Part shown: positions 8,801-15,144 of the stretch, piece after piece
Numbering within the stretch: the stretch's first letter is position 1
Layout of the letters: every line of letters begins with the position of its first letter
DNA from: Sutterella sp.
GTDB taxonomy: Bacteria; Pseudomonadota; Gammaproteobacteria; Burkholderiales; Burkholderiaceae_F
Reading direction: 5' to 3'
NCBI GenBank assembly: GCA_019418235.1
Contig: DYCH01000024.1
Span: forward strand, 1-16,667
Length of the DNA stretch: 16,667 nucleotides
The notes under the pieces: model-generated
The model's database searches: none
Told to the model about the DNA's origin: nothing
What the model saw: only the letters and a program-made list of their open reading frames with translations
Position numbers and translations under genes: made by a program

Positions 8801-9274
8801 ACGGTGACGCAACTCGTCGACATTGATGTCTTGCCCTTTTTTAAAGAAAAAGACGCGTCCTTGCAGATACTCGGGCGGTGTCATGGTTTGCGATGCCGTG
8901 GTGGCGGCAACCAATAAAACGTCCAAGTCGTTGGCGTTTTCTTTGCGGGACTGCAACTTATAGAGAATTTGAAGACGATCGCTCACCAAGTCCGAGTGAG
9001 GACTCAAAATGTCATAGGGGAGCGTTTCCCAGTCGGGGAAGTAGTCGCATTTAACCGTCGGTGCCAAGTACTGCATTTCGTCTTTCAGGCGCAAGCAATC
9101 GGCAGCGTTATCGGCAATAATCACCAAAAGTTTGCCCGACTTTCGGCAAACACCCGCGGCTTGCGACAGCCACAAAGCATCCGTGCCGGCACCACCCACG
9201 TTAACCGAACGCTTGGCTTTGGCATTTAACGAAAGAATATCTTTTTCAATGCGAGCAACTAAAGTATCAAACAT
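5807..9274 (-). CDS. mfd: Transcription-repair coupling factor Mfd
   Basis: This is a 1155-residue ATP-dependent translocase, the usual full length for Mfd. It pushes stalled RNA polymerase off damaged DNA and recruits UvrA for nucleotide excision repair. The UvrB-homology region (about 25-350) contains DYFPDWETLPYD and FSIRGGLIDIFP. An RNA polymerase-binding Tudor-like domain follows (about 485-550, KIGDPVVHLVHGIGRYAG). The RecG-like helicase lobes have Walker A GDVGFGKTE (635-643), a DEEH box (736-739), LTATPIPRTLAMSL, and later QLRGRVGRS. The C-terminal domain with HSPALLPPNYVEDV masks UvrA binding. The start ATG at 9274 has no clear Shine-Dalgarno, but a good promoter lies about 31 bases upstream. 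It probably leads the exporter operon because only 40 bases separate them. Confidence 0.98.
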   Translation of the reverse strand: MFDTLVARIEKDILSLNAKAKRSVNVGGAGTDALWLSQAAGVCRKSGKLLVIIADNAADCLRLKDEMQYLAPTVKCDYFPDWETLPYDILSPHSDLVSDRLQILYKLQSRKENANDLDVLLVAATTASQTMTPPEYLQGRVFFFKKGQDINVDELRHRLVNAGYQNMSQVVAPGEFSIRGGLIDIFPMGAQSPFRLDLFDTEIESIRSFDPDTQRSIEIVDEIRILPGREYPVDEESLVAFRSRWRETFTGDPTKSPLYKDLSQGIIGAGIEYYLPLFFDHKATLFDYLKPEDTVIGLVGDNQAALQRFFEETQNRYQFLKADTQRPVLPVSDLFLDAEHFFTALKPFVRFEAKIDLSITYNPNVIVDRKADNPVEKLERFLTDEKVRGHRTLLLSASLGRRETMAQLFKRFGLNIPYVDDFEEFLTSDEPVMLGVGALYQGFFLEGINVLTESELYATPIRHQRRRQAKTTNVDTLIRDLAELKIGDPVVHLVHGIGRYAGLETINTGTGPEEFLRLDYAKEAKLFVPVAQLQMISRYTGSDAEHAPLHALGKNDWEKAKKKAAEKVRDTAAELLNLYAKRQKSLGHAFEFSRIDYDTFAESFSFDETPDQQQAIEAVLDDMRSDKPMDRLVCGDVGFGKTEVALRAAFAAVMGGKQVAILCPTTLLAEQHANTFRDRFASWPVTVAELSRFRTAKQTTQTLEGLEAGRIDIVVGTHKLLTDKVKFARLGLVVIDEEHRFGVRQKEMLKQLRAEVDILTLTATPIPRTLAMSLEGIREFSIIATAPEKRLTIKTIVRKESNDVIREAIMRELNRGGQVYFLHNDVSTIENRREQLANIVPEARIVIGHGQMSERELEGVMRDFYQQRYNVLLCTTIIETGIDVPTANTIIMHRADKFGLAQLHQLRGRVGRSHHQAYAYLLTPGKDAMTNSAQKRLEAIQNLQDLGSGFYLSMHDLEIRGAGEVLGEHQSGEIAAVGYDLYNQMLKRAVKAMRKNENFNLDEPFQAMAEINLHSPALLPPNYVEDVQQRLSFYKELASCETYAAIEAVREALGDRYGKLPQEANTLIDTHRLRLSCQHLGIKRIEATESVMIVTFIDKPHFEPMRLIELLQKGRGLRMMGANKLKIETSTPTIEARTAYLRGFMNALDGKKSSD

Positions 9275-9304
9275 GACAAAATTCGACTTAAAATAACGCC
9301 TTGT

Positions 9305-9333
9305 ATTATCTCAAAATTGGTCGTTACCGTCAC
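9305..9333 (-). promoter_or_regulatory. Predicted mfd promoter
   Basis: On the minus strand, -35 GTGACG (9328-9333; 4 of 6 matches), a 17-base spacer and -10 GATAAT (9305-9310; 5 of 6 matches). This gives a leader of about 24 bases before the mfd ATG. The -35 lies between the arms of the dyad CGTTAC (9322-9327) ... GTAACG (9340-9345). Confidence 0.55.
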
Positions 9334-9363
9334 TTGATAGTAACGCTTTAACTTCGGCACAAT
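9334..9363 (+). promoter_or_regulatory. Predicted promoter of the EamA transporter and possibly ispDF
   Basis: On the plus strand, -35 TTGATA (9334-9339; 5 of 6), an 18-base spacer and -10 CACAAT (9358-9363; 4 of 6), about 29 bases before the ATG at 9392. Its -35 abuts the mfd -35 on the other strand, so the two promoters probably compete for or share regulation. Confidence 0.4.
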
Positions 9364-9391
9364 AACAACGTTTTTGTTAAGAAAAATAACA

Positions 9392-10291
9392 ATGTCGACG
9401 CTCTCTGATGACGCCAAATTGTGGCGCGGCTTTTTCTGTACCCTGATCGGTGGGATCGGTTGGGGTTTTTCGGGTGCCTGTGGTCAATACCTCTTTACTT
9501 ATCAAAGTGTTACCCCGCAGTGGTTGACAGTGACGCGCATGCTTTTGGCAGGGCTTTTGCTGATCATTTGTTTTTTACCCAAGTATTGGCGTGAATTTAA
9601 AGCGTTACTTAAGCCCTCCAAAACGTGGCTTTGGCTCTTTTTATACGGTGTATTTGGTTTGATGTTCAGTCAATTGGGCTACTTAACCGCAGTGGAATAC
9701 ACCAATAGCGGCACGGCCACGATGTTGGTCTACATTAATCCTGTTTTTATCCTTTTTTGGATTTGCTTAACGCAAAAGCGCTTTCCCAATGGGCGAGAAT
9801 TGCTAGCGATTTTCCTGGCGTTGATGGGGACGTTTTTAATGGCAACTCACTTTGATTTGAGCCAATTGGCGATTTCTCCTGAAGGGCTGAAGTGGGGGAT
9901 GGCAGGGGCTTTAGCCATTGCGGTTTATACGATTTTGCCGGGGATGGTTTTAGCCGGTTTGCCGCTAGTCGTAATGATGTCAATCGGGATGTTAATCGGT
10001 GGGACTGCCACGGGGGTGGCAGTGGACTATCTCTCCATTCCCTATGAGTTGGATACATCTGGTCTTTGGGCGCTCGCTTCCATCGTACTTTTCGGTACCA
10101 TTGGTGCGTTCTTACTTTACATGCAGGGCGTGGCCGATTTAGGGGGCGTGAAGGCGAGTATGATTGCCTGTGTGGAGCCTATTTCTGCTGCGGTCTTTTC
10201 CGTTTTTTGGTTTGATACGCAATTCGTTTTGATGGACTACTTGGGCTTTGCCTGCATTTTGTCCACCATTTTTGTGTTGGGTCGTCGCTAG
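9392..10291 (+). CDS. EamA/DMT-superfamily transporter (RhaT/YdcZ-like permease)
   Basis: This is an inner membrane protein of 299 residues with ten hydrophobic segments in two EamA repeats. The first repeat has GGIGWGFSGACGQYLF, the conserved gate-like start. The second ends in the signature VEPISAAVFSVFWF with a final helix DYLGFACILSTIFVLG. Members export or import small metabolites such as amino acids, but the substrate cannot be read from sequence. I chose the ATG at 9392 (MSTLSDDAKLWRG) over an in-frame TTG at 9374, although only an AAGAAA-like site precedes it. ispD begins 9 bases downstream, so it is probably cotranscribed with ispD and ispF. It separates mfd from ispDF, which stand side by side in many Burkholderiales. 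Confidence 0.9.
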   Translation: MSTLSDDAKLWRGFFCTLIGGIGWGFSGACGQYLFTYQSVTPQWLTVTRMLLAGLLLIICFLPKYWREFKALLKPSKTWLWLFLYGVFGLMFSQLGYLTAVEYTNSGTATMLVYINPVFILFWICLTQKRFPNGRELLAIFLALMGTFLMATHFDLSQLAISPEGLKWGMAGALAIAVYTILPGMVLAGLPLVVMMSIGMLIGGTATGVAVDYLSIPYELDTSGLWALASIVLFGTIGAFLLYMQGVADLGGVKASMIACVEPISAAVFSVFWFDTQFVLMDYLGFACILSTIFVLGRR

Positions 10292-10299
10292 AGGTTTGC

Positions 10300-10986
10300 A
10301 TGTCGAAATTTCATTTACTGATTCCTGCCGCAGGTGTGGGCGCTCGCATGAAGGTGGGTTATCCCAAGCAATACATGAAAGTGACCGACCAAACGCTTTT
10401 AGAAGTAACGGTCACGCGTTTGTGCGCAATGAATCTATTTGATAAAGTCGCTGTGGTTGTTGCTCCTTCTGATCCATATATTGACAATCAACGATTACCG
10501 GAGAATGTTCAAATTCTGCGCTGTGGCGGTGCCACGCGTGGCGAGAGTGTTTTTAACGGTTTAAACCAATTTGCCTCTGAGGCTGATGATTGGATCTTTG
10601 TGCACGATGCGGCACGCCCTTGTGTTGATAAGACTAGTCTCTTGCGTTTAATAGAAGCGTTAAAAGCGGGGGATGTTGAAGGCGCTCTTTTAGCCCAAGC
10701 CATGACCGATACGGTGAAGTGGGTGGGAGAAGACGGTGTTATTCAAAAGACGTTGGATCGCAGTCGCTGTTGGCGCGCTCAAACGCCGCAAGCCTTTAGA
10801 AAAGCTGATTTAGTGAAAGCGTTATCGGTCAATCCTGCAGACTTCACCGATGAGGCTTCTGCCATGGAAGCGGCAGGTGCTCGCGTGAAGGTCGTGGATG
10901 GGAGTCCCAACAATATCAAAGTGACCCATCCGGAAGATGTGGCACTCGTTAAAAAGTTAATTTCAGATTTAGGAGAATCGCTGTGA
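10300..10986 (+). CDS. ispD: 2-C-methyl-D-erythritol 4-phosphate cytidylyltransferase IspD
   Basis: IspD couples CTP and 2-C-methyl-D-erythritol 4-phosphate to give CDP-methylerythritol in the MEP isoprenoid pathway, in the cytoplasm. The 228 residues are standard length. The nucleotide-binding loop PAAGVGARM (9-17) provides Arg16, and PKQY (22-25) gives Lys23. GGATRGESVFNGL (76-88) and VHDAARP (101-107) follow. Arg154 in LDRSRCWRAQTPQAF and Lys207 in NNIKVTHPEDV match the substrate-binding residues of the family. The GAGG at 10291-10294, overlapping the stop of the transporter, gives a 5-base spacing to the ATG. The stop overlaps the ispF start as GTGA, so both enzymes are translationally coupled. 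Confidence 0.97.
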   Translation: MSKFHLLIPAAGVGARMKVGYPKQYMKVTDQTLLEVTVTRLCAMNLFDKVAVVVAPSDPYIDNQRLPENVQILRCGGATRGESVFNGLNQFASEADDWIFVHDAARPCVDKTSLLRLIEALKAGDVEGALLAQAMTDTVKWVGEDGVIQKTLDRSRCWRAQTPQAFRKADLVKALSVNPADFTDEASAMEAAGARVKVVDGSPNNIKVTHPEDVALVKKLISDLGESL

Positions 10987-11465
10987 GCAGTTTTCGCATT
11001 GGTCAAGGCTATGACCTTCATCGTTTGGTTGAGGGTCGCCCCTTAATTTTGGGTGGTGTTGAAATTCCTTATGAAAAGGGTCTTTTAGGTCACTCCGACG
11101 CAGATGTTCTTTTGCATGCGATTACCGATGCACTTTTGGGAGCAGCAGGCTTGGGTGACATCGGTCGTCATTTCCCGGATACCGATCCTCAATACAAAGG
11201 CGCCAACAGCGTCCTCCTTTTGCAAGAAGCGGTGAGTAAGGTCGTCAAAGCCGGTTGGGTGGTCGTTAACGTCGATGCCACCGTTATTGCCCAAGCCCCG
11301 AAACTAGCACCCCACATGGAGACGATTCGTGAATCGGTCGCAAAGGCTTTGGGCGTTGATCTTCAACGCGTCAACATTAAAGCCAAGACCAAAGAAGAGT
11401 GTGACGCAGTCGGTAAAAAAGAAGCGATCGAGGTTCACTCGATCGCTCTTTTGACGGCACTCTAG
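10983..11465 (+). CDS. ispF: 2-C-methyl-D-erythritol 2,4-cyclodiphosphate synthase IspF
   Basis: IspF cyclises CDP-methylerythritol 2-phosphate to methylerythritol cyclodiphosphate, releasing CMP; it works as a zinc-dependent trimer. Metal ligands Asp11 and His13 lie in GYDLHRL and His45 in HAITDALLGA. HSDADV (37-42) and FPDTD (64-68) are the other signatures. At 160 residues it has normal length. The C-terminal region reads KAKTKEECDAVGKKEAIEVH instead of the common KATTTEKLGFxGRGEGI, so this part is divergent. The start is GTG at 10983, overlapping the ispD stop, with AGGAG (10971-10975) 7 bases before. The last 15 codons contain a terminator-like hairpin. The gene converges on envZ with a 6-base gap. 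Confidence 0.97.
   Translation: MSSFRIGQGYDLHRLVEGRPLILGGVEIPYEKGLLGHSDADVLLHAITDALLGAAGLGDIGRHFPDTDPQYKGANSVLLLQEAVSKVVKAGWVVVNVDATVIAQAPKLAPHMETIRESVAKALGVDLQRVNIKAKTKEECDAVGKKEAIEVHSIALLTAL
11415..11452. terminator. Bidirectional terminator-like hairpin inside the 3' end of ispF
   Basis: A perfect 10-base stem, AGCGATCGAG (11423-11432) and CTCGATCGCT (11438-11447), encloses the 5-base loop GTTCA. On the minus strand it is followed by TC then six T (11420-11415), a strong tail for ending the ompR-envZ transcript. On the plus strand a C and four T follow (11448-11452), a weaker tail for the ispDF transcript. The whole structure lies within ispF codons, before its stop at 11463. Confidence 0.7.
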
Positions 11466-11471
11466 GAGATA

Positions 11472-12878
11472 CTAGACTTTTTCGTCTGCTTTTAAGACCG
11501 TGTCTGTAGGCCCGATTTGTTCACCCAAAACGGGCTTTTCTGTTTTAGTGTTTGCCAGCGGCATCACTAATTCCACAATCAAGCCGTGCGGATGGTTGGT
11601 ATAAAGATGGACTTTGCCGCCGGCGCGTTTAACCACGCGGTTGACAATGGCCAAACCCAACCCTGCCCCCTTGGCACCTCCGCGAGACGTGTCACCACGT
11701 TCAAAGGGACGTATCACACGAGCCATCTCTTCTGGCGGCACACCCTTGCCCTTATCGCAAACGCGCAACACAGCATCGGTGCCTTGCGGGAAGACTTGGA
11801 TATTTAAATCCAAAATGCCTTCTTCATTGCGACCGTAACGGTCGGCGTTAACAATTAAGTTTTGAATGGCGCGGGTCAATTCCGTCGGGTGAGCCATCAC
11901 GAAGATATTACTCATGATGCTCGTCTCAACACGAACCTTTTCCTTGCCTTGCATACGGGTGTTGTGCAACGTATCGTTGGCGGCTAAACCTAAGTCCACA
12001 CGTTCAAGCGGCTGGTTGGATTGTTGCGCATAGCCCATGAACTGCTTGACGATGTTTTCCATCTGTTCAAGGTCGCTTACCATTGCCTCTTGCGTGTAGT
12101 CAGGCAAGTCTGCCAACTCCACTTCCAAGCGCAAGCGCGTAAGCGGCGTTCTTAAGTCATGCGAAACACCGGCTAAAAGCAACTCTCGGTCTTTACCCAT
12201 GCGTTGCAATTCTTGAACCATATGGTTAAAGCTTTCGTTGACGGCATTAATTTCCGAGGATTTGGCATCTTCAGGCAAGGGATCGGGGACTTCACCACGC
12301 CCTAATTTTTTCGCAGCGCTACTTAATTGTCGCAGGGGAGCGACCGTGCGTTGCGTCAAAATAGAGGCACCGACCGTACCGAAGAAAAAGGCTAAGAAAG
12401 CCCACCAAAGCCAAGCCGTACCAAAGGGAGGATCCAAGAGGTCATCACGGATGAGTAACCAATAATCATCGCCTTCAATATTCATCGAGACCCAGAGACC
12501 ATGCTCACCGTTTACGCTGCCGGCGATAATCGTTTCTTGGCCCAACACCTCGCGAGTTTGTGTTTGGACCAATGCCGCGATATTGCCTTGGGCGGTTAAG
12601 GGTTCCCAATCATCCGTATTTTCCTTTGGAATGATGCGAACGCCTTCACGGAAAGCAAGGATATGCAAGAGATCGGGTCGATAGTTGGTATCGGCTGAAA
12701 TCAATGCATACCGGGTGAGATTGGCTGTGGAAATAATTTGCTGAGAGATCCCGCGACTAAACGGGACCTCTGAGAGCACACGAAAGCTTTGAAACCAAAC
12801 GAGTGACGTTGCCAGAAGAAGCAACATCAACAGCGTAAAAGTACGCCAGTAAATGCTACTTTGTGTTTTCAAAGACAT
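11472..12878 (-). CDS. envZ: Sensor histidine kinase EnvZ
   Basis: This inner membrane kinase of 468 residues partners the OmpR regulator encoded just upstream. It has a first transmembrane helix (about 12-30), a periplasmic domain (about 31-152) and a second helix (about 154-174). A HAMP linker starting around TQRTVAPLRQL follows. The H-box GVSHDLRTPLTRLRLE carries the phosphorylated His240. The ATPase domain has an N-box QNLIVNADRYG (339-349), G1 DKGKGV (375-380), an F-box FERG and G2 GAGLGLAIV. An extra C-terminal tail of about 28 residues follows the domain. The start ATG at 12878 is 13 bases after the ompR stop, with a weak ribosome site. It presumably senses envelope or osmotic conditions and phosphorylates and dephosphorylates OmpR. 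Confidence 0.93.
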   Translation of the reverse strand: MSLKTQSSIYWRTFTLLMLLLLATSLVWFQSFRVLSEVPFSRGISQQIISTANLTRYALISADTNYRPDLLHILAFREGVRIIPKENTDDWEPLTAQGNIAALVQTQTREVLGQETIIAGSVNGEHGLWVSMNIEGDDYWLLIRDDLLDPPFGTAWLWWAFLAFFFGTVGASILTQRTVAPLRQLSSAAKKLGRGEVPDPLPEDAKSSEINAVNESFNHMVQELQRMGKDRELLLAGVSHDLRTPLTRLRLEVELADLPDYTQEAMVSDLEQMENIVKQFMGYAQQSNQPLERVDLGLAANDTLHNTRMQGKEKVRVETSIMSNIFVMAHPTELTRAIQNLIVNADRYGRNEEGILDLNIQVFPQGTDAVLRVCDKGKGVPPEEMARVIRPFERGDTSRGGAKGAGLGLAIVNRVVKRAGGKVHLYTNHPHGLIVELVMPLANTKTEKPVLGEQIGPTDTVLKADEKV

Positions 12879-12891
12879 AAGGCACTAAAAA

Positions 12892-13620
12892 CTAATTGTT
12901 GCTTTGGCCATCGGGGATGAAGACATAACCCACGCCCCAAACCGTTTGCAAGAAACGCGGCTTAGAGGGATCGGGTTCAATCATCTTACGAAGACGAGAG
13001 ACTTGAACGTCCAAAGAACGGTCAAAGGCTTCGTATTCGCGACCGCGGGCAATTTCCATGAGCTTATCGCGGCTCAAGGGTTGCTTCGGATGACGGGCAA
13101 AGGCCTTCAACACGGCAAATTCGCCGGTCGTCAAAGGCATCGGTTCGCCGTTTTTCGTCAAAACGCGCGTACCTAAATCCAATTCGAATTCGCCAAACTT
13201 CACGACTTCGTTTTCCATGGAGGGGGCACCCGGAGCATCAGCCACAGGGCGACGACGCAACACGGCATGGATACGAGCTAAAAGTTCGCGGGGATTAAAG
13301 GGCTTCGGAATGTAGTCATCGGCGCCCATTTCTAAGCCGACAATACGGTCAACGTCTTCACCACGAGCCGTCAACATAATGATCGGCGTCGTGTCTTTTT
13401 GCTCACGCAAACGGCGCAAAATTTGAAGGCCGTCTTCGCCGGGCATCATCAAGTCAAGGATGAGGGCGTCAAAGCGTTCACGTAACCACAAGCGGTTCAT
13501 CGTGACGCCGTTATCGGCCACGTAGACTTGGAAGCCGTTTTCACCAAGGTAACGGCGCAAGAGGTCGCGCAAGCGGGGATCGTCGTCGACCACAAGAAGT
13601 TTAGGGTTTTGTTCGCTCAT
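12892..13620 (-). CDS. ompR: Response regulator OmpR
   Basis: This DNA-binding regulator has 242 residues. The receiver domain (about 7-120) has the acidic pocket VDDDPRLR, phosphorylated Asp56 in LILDLMMPGEDG, Thr84 and Lys106 in DDYIPKPFNPRELLARI. The winged-helix domain (about 138-237) has MPLTTGEFAVLKAF, SRDKLMEIARGREY, SLDVQVSRLRKMIE and VWGVGYVFIPDG. From memory it closely matches E. coli OmpR, including the linker GAPS, so I use that symbol rather than a general OmpR-family label. In enterobacteria it controls porins and envelope genes; the regulon here is unknown. It is the first gene of the ompR-envZ operon and is divergent from a small secreted protein gene. A GAGAG site lies 9 bases before the ATG. 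Confidence 0.95.
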   Translation of the reverse strand: MSEQNPKLLVVDDDPRLRDLLRRYLGENGFQVYVADNGVTMNRLWLRERFDALILDLMMPGEDGLQILRRLREQKDTTPIIMLTARGEDVDRIVGLEMGADDYIPKPFNPRELLARIHAVLRRRPVADAPGAPSMENEVVKFGEFELDLGTRVLTKNGEPMPLTTGEFAVLKAFARHPKQPLSRDKLMEIARGREYEAFDRSLDVQVSRLRKMIEPDPSKPRFLQTVWGVGYVFIPDGQSNN

Positions 13621-13802
13621 AATTTGTTCTCTCTTATAAAATAAAGACGGAGGTGTCTTTGTTACATTTATGTTTCCACAATTTGAACAAAGTGTAAAGA
13701 GTCTTTCAAAACTTCGTTACAACTTCTCTAATTTATTAAAACATTTTCCGTAAATGTCTCGTATGATTGTTAAATGAAACTTAAACGCATAGCGATTTTT
13801 TT
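13621..13802. promoter_or_regulatory. Divergent regulatory region between ompR and the secreted-protein gene
   Basis: This AT-rich 182-base region holds several paired motifs. GTTACA occurs at 13661-13666 and 13716-13721, 55 bases apart. GTCTTT occurs at 13655-13660, pairing with AAAGAC at 13643-13648, and again inside the palindrome AAAGA-G-TCTTT (13696-13706). A dyad ACATTT-N5-AAATGT spans 13741-13757, just upstream of a plus-strand -10-like TATGAT (13762-13767) that lacks a good -35. A promoter needing an activator would fit, and OmpR autoregulation is plausible, but the motifs are not a clear match to the E. coli OmpR or CpxR boxes. Confidence 0.45.
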
Positions 13803-14312
13803 ATGAAAACAATCTTTGTGACCAAAGGCCTTCTTGTGGCGTGTTTGGCGGCAACCTCTGTGATGGTGCAAGCCGAGTCGCAACCGTTGACCGTAACAGT
13901 CGACGGACAAGAAATTGTTTTACCGAAAAACCGCACGGAACTTATGTTTTTAACGCCGGTCAATCAAGACGGCCCTAAGTTGTGGTCGGACATGACGGCC
14001 AAAGAGCGTGCTGAACTTTGGCCCTACTTGAGCCGTAAGATGCAACGCCACTATTGGGCTTCGATGACTGACTGTGATCGCGTTTCCATGCGACAAGAAT
14101 TTACTTCTCGTCAAAGAGAGATGATGCGAGATCGCTACGTTTCGCCACGTCATCCCCCTGGACAAGAACCTGGGTTAAGAGGCACGCTTTGCCAAGAGGC
14201 CTCGCACCGTCATTTGTCACCCGAAGAGCGGCATATGATGCGCGAGCAGATTCGCACGATGAGTGTTGAGGTCTATTCGACCCGCGCCGCTAAAGCGCCC
14301 CCTGCTCCCTAA
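13803..14312 (+). CDS. Small secreted helical protein, CpxP/Spy- or DUF3106-like
   Basis: The protein has 169 residues and I do not recognise it firmly. A signal peptide (KTIFVTKGLLVACLAATSVM) ends with a likely cleavage VQA/E after residue 24. LVAC at 11-14 resembles a lipobox, but it sits in the middle of the hydrophobic core. A short beta-like part (PLTVTVDGQEIVLP) is followed by charged helices rich in Met, Arg and Glu: MTAKERAELWPYLSRKM, FTSRQREMMRDRY and LSPEERHMMREQIRTM. The last resembles the LTxxQ helices of periplasmic CpxP/Spy. Cys91 and Cys130 could form a disulfide. The C-terminus is Ala/Pro-rich. It is transcribed away from ompR-envZ and ends before a strong terminator, so it is a single-gene unit. 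No Shine-Dalgarno precedes the ATG, only a T run. Confidence 0.75.
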   Translation: MKTIFVTKGLLVACLAATSVMVQAESQPLTVTVDGQEIVLPKNRTELMFLTPVNQDGPKLWSDMTAKERAELWPYLSRKMQRHYWASMTDCDRVSMRQEFTSRQREMMRDRYVSPRHPPGQEPGLRGTLCQEASHRHLSPEERHMMREQIRTMSVEVYSTRAAKAPPAP

Positions 14313-14337
14313 ACCGATTAAACATCAATCCGTCCTG

Positions 14338-14376
14338 GCGTTCGAAAGATACTCCCTCTTTCGAACGCTTTTTCTT
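14338..14376 (+). terminator. Strong rho-independent terminator
   Basis: A perfect 12-base stem, GCGTTCGAAAGA (14338-14349) and TCTTTCGAACGC (14357-14368), has a 7-base loop and is followed by five T, C, two T. It ends the transcript of the small secreted protein and insulates tsaB. Confidence 0.93.
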
Positions 14377-14457
14377 AGCTTCTAACAACGATTGTCTCGA
14401 AGATTAACACCCTCGTGCGTGTTATCATTGACGGATATTTTTTGATTGTATGAAATC

Positions 14458-15144
14458 ATGTCAACCTATTTAGCCTTTGATACGTCAACGGAGTTTTGTT
14501 CTGTGGCTTTGTCCGTGGATGGCAAACTTGTTCAAAAGCTCGAACGCTTGGGTAATAGCCATTCCGACTACGTTTTACCTTGGGTCGATGCAATCGCCAA
14601 AGACATGAACGTGGCGCTTAAAACGATTGATGGCATTTTGTTTGGTGCGGGTCCCGGCTCCTTTACCGGTTTGCGTATTGCCTGCGGTATTGCTCAAGGT
14701 CTTGCGTACGGTTTGGATAAACCTGTGATCGGCGTGTCGACTTTAAAGTCTTTAGCCTTTCATTTCCGCAAAGAAGCTCAACGTATCGCTGTATTAAATG
14801 ACGCTCGCATGAATGAGTGCTATGCCGCTATCTACGCCGTGGAAAACGATCGATTGGTTGAGGTTGAACCCGAGCAACTCATTAAGCCTGAAAACGTGAG
14901 CGGTTGGCTTCAGATGCATAACGTCGAAATGGCAGTAGGTACAGCCATTGGTGTTTATGAGATGAATCTTTCCATCCCGACGCAATTTCAAGAACCCCAA
15001 GCCGCATTTATGATTGAATGGGCGTTGGGGCAAGGTGAAGACTTGAAAGGCATGTGGCAACCCGCCGAGTTAGCCGCACCCTTGTATGTTCGAGACCGTG
15101 TGGCGCTCACGATTAAAGAGCGTGCAGAAGGACAGCGTTTGTGA
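14458..15144 (+). CDS. tsaB: tRNA threonylcarbamoyladenosine biosynthesis protein TsaB
   Basis: TsaB is the non-catalytic partner that binds TsaD (with TsaE) for N6-threonylcarbamoyladenosine formation on ANN-decoding tRNAs. The 228 residues carry the ASKHA-type start YLAFDTSTEFCSVALSVDG and the hallmark GAGPGSFTGLRIA (63-75). VSTLKSLAF and LNDARMNECYAAIY follow, as in TsaB rather than the longer TsaD. I chose the ATG at 14458 because homologs start close to the first beta strand; a TTG at 14446 would add four residues. No convincing Shine-Dalgarno is seen. The stop overlaps the rimI start, so it heads a compact operon with rimI and the glycosylase gene. This grouping is usual in Burkholderiales. 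Confidence 0.95.
   Translation: MSTYLAFDTSTEFCSVALSVDGKLVQKLERLGNSHSDYVLPWVDAIAKDMNVALKTIDGILFGAGPGSFTGLRIACGIAQGLAYGLDKPVIGVSTLKSLAFHFRKEAQRIAVLNDARMNECYAAIYAVENDRLVEVEPEQLIKPENVSGWLQMHNVEMAVGTAIGVYEMNLSIPTQFQEPQAAFMIEWALGQGEDLKGMWQPAELAAPLYVRDRVALTIKERAEGQRL

Noticed and set aside
13833..13844. Lipobox LVAC in the small secreted protein
   Set aside because: The cysteine lies in the middle of the hydrophobic core with a very short segment before it, and a normal cleavage site VQA/E follows at residue 24; lipoprotein status remains only a weak possibility.
14428..14454. TTGACG ... TATGAA as a tsaB promoter
   Set aside because: The spacer is 15 bases and the -10 would end three bases before the ATG, which would need a leaderless or later start; not convincing.
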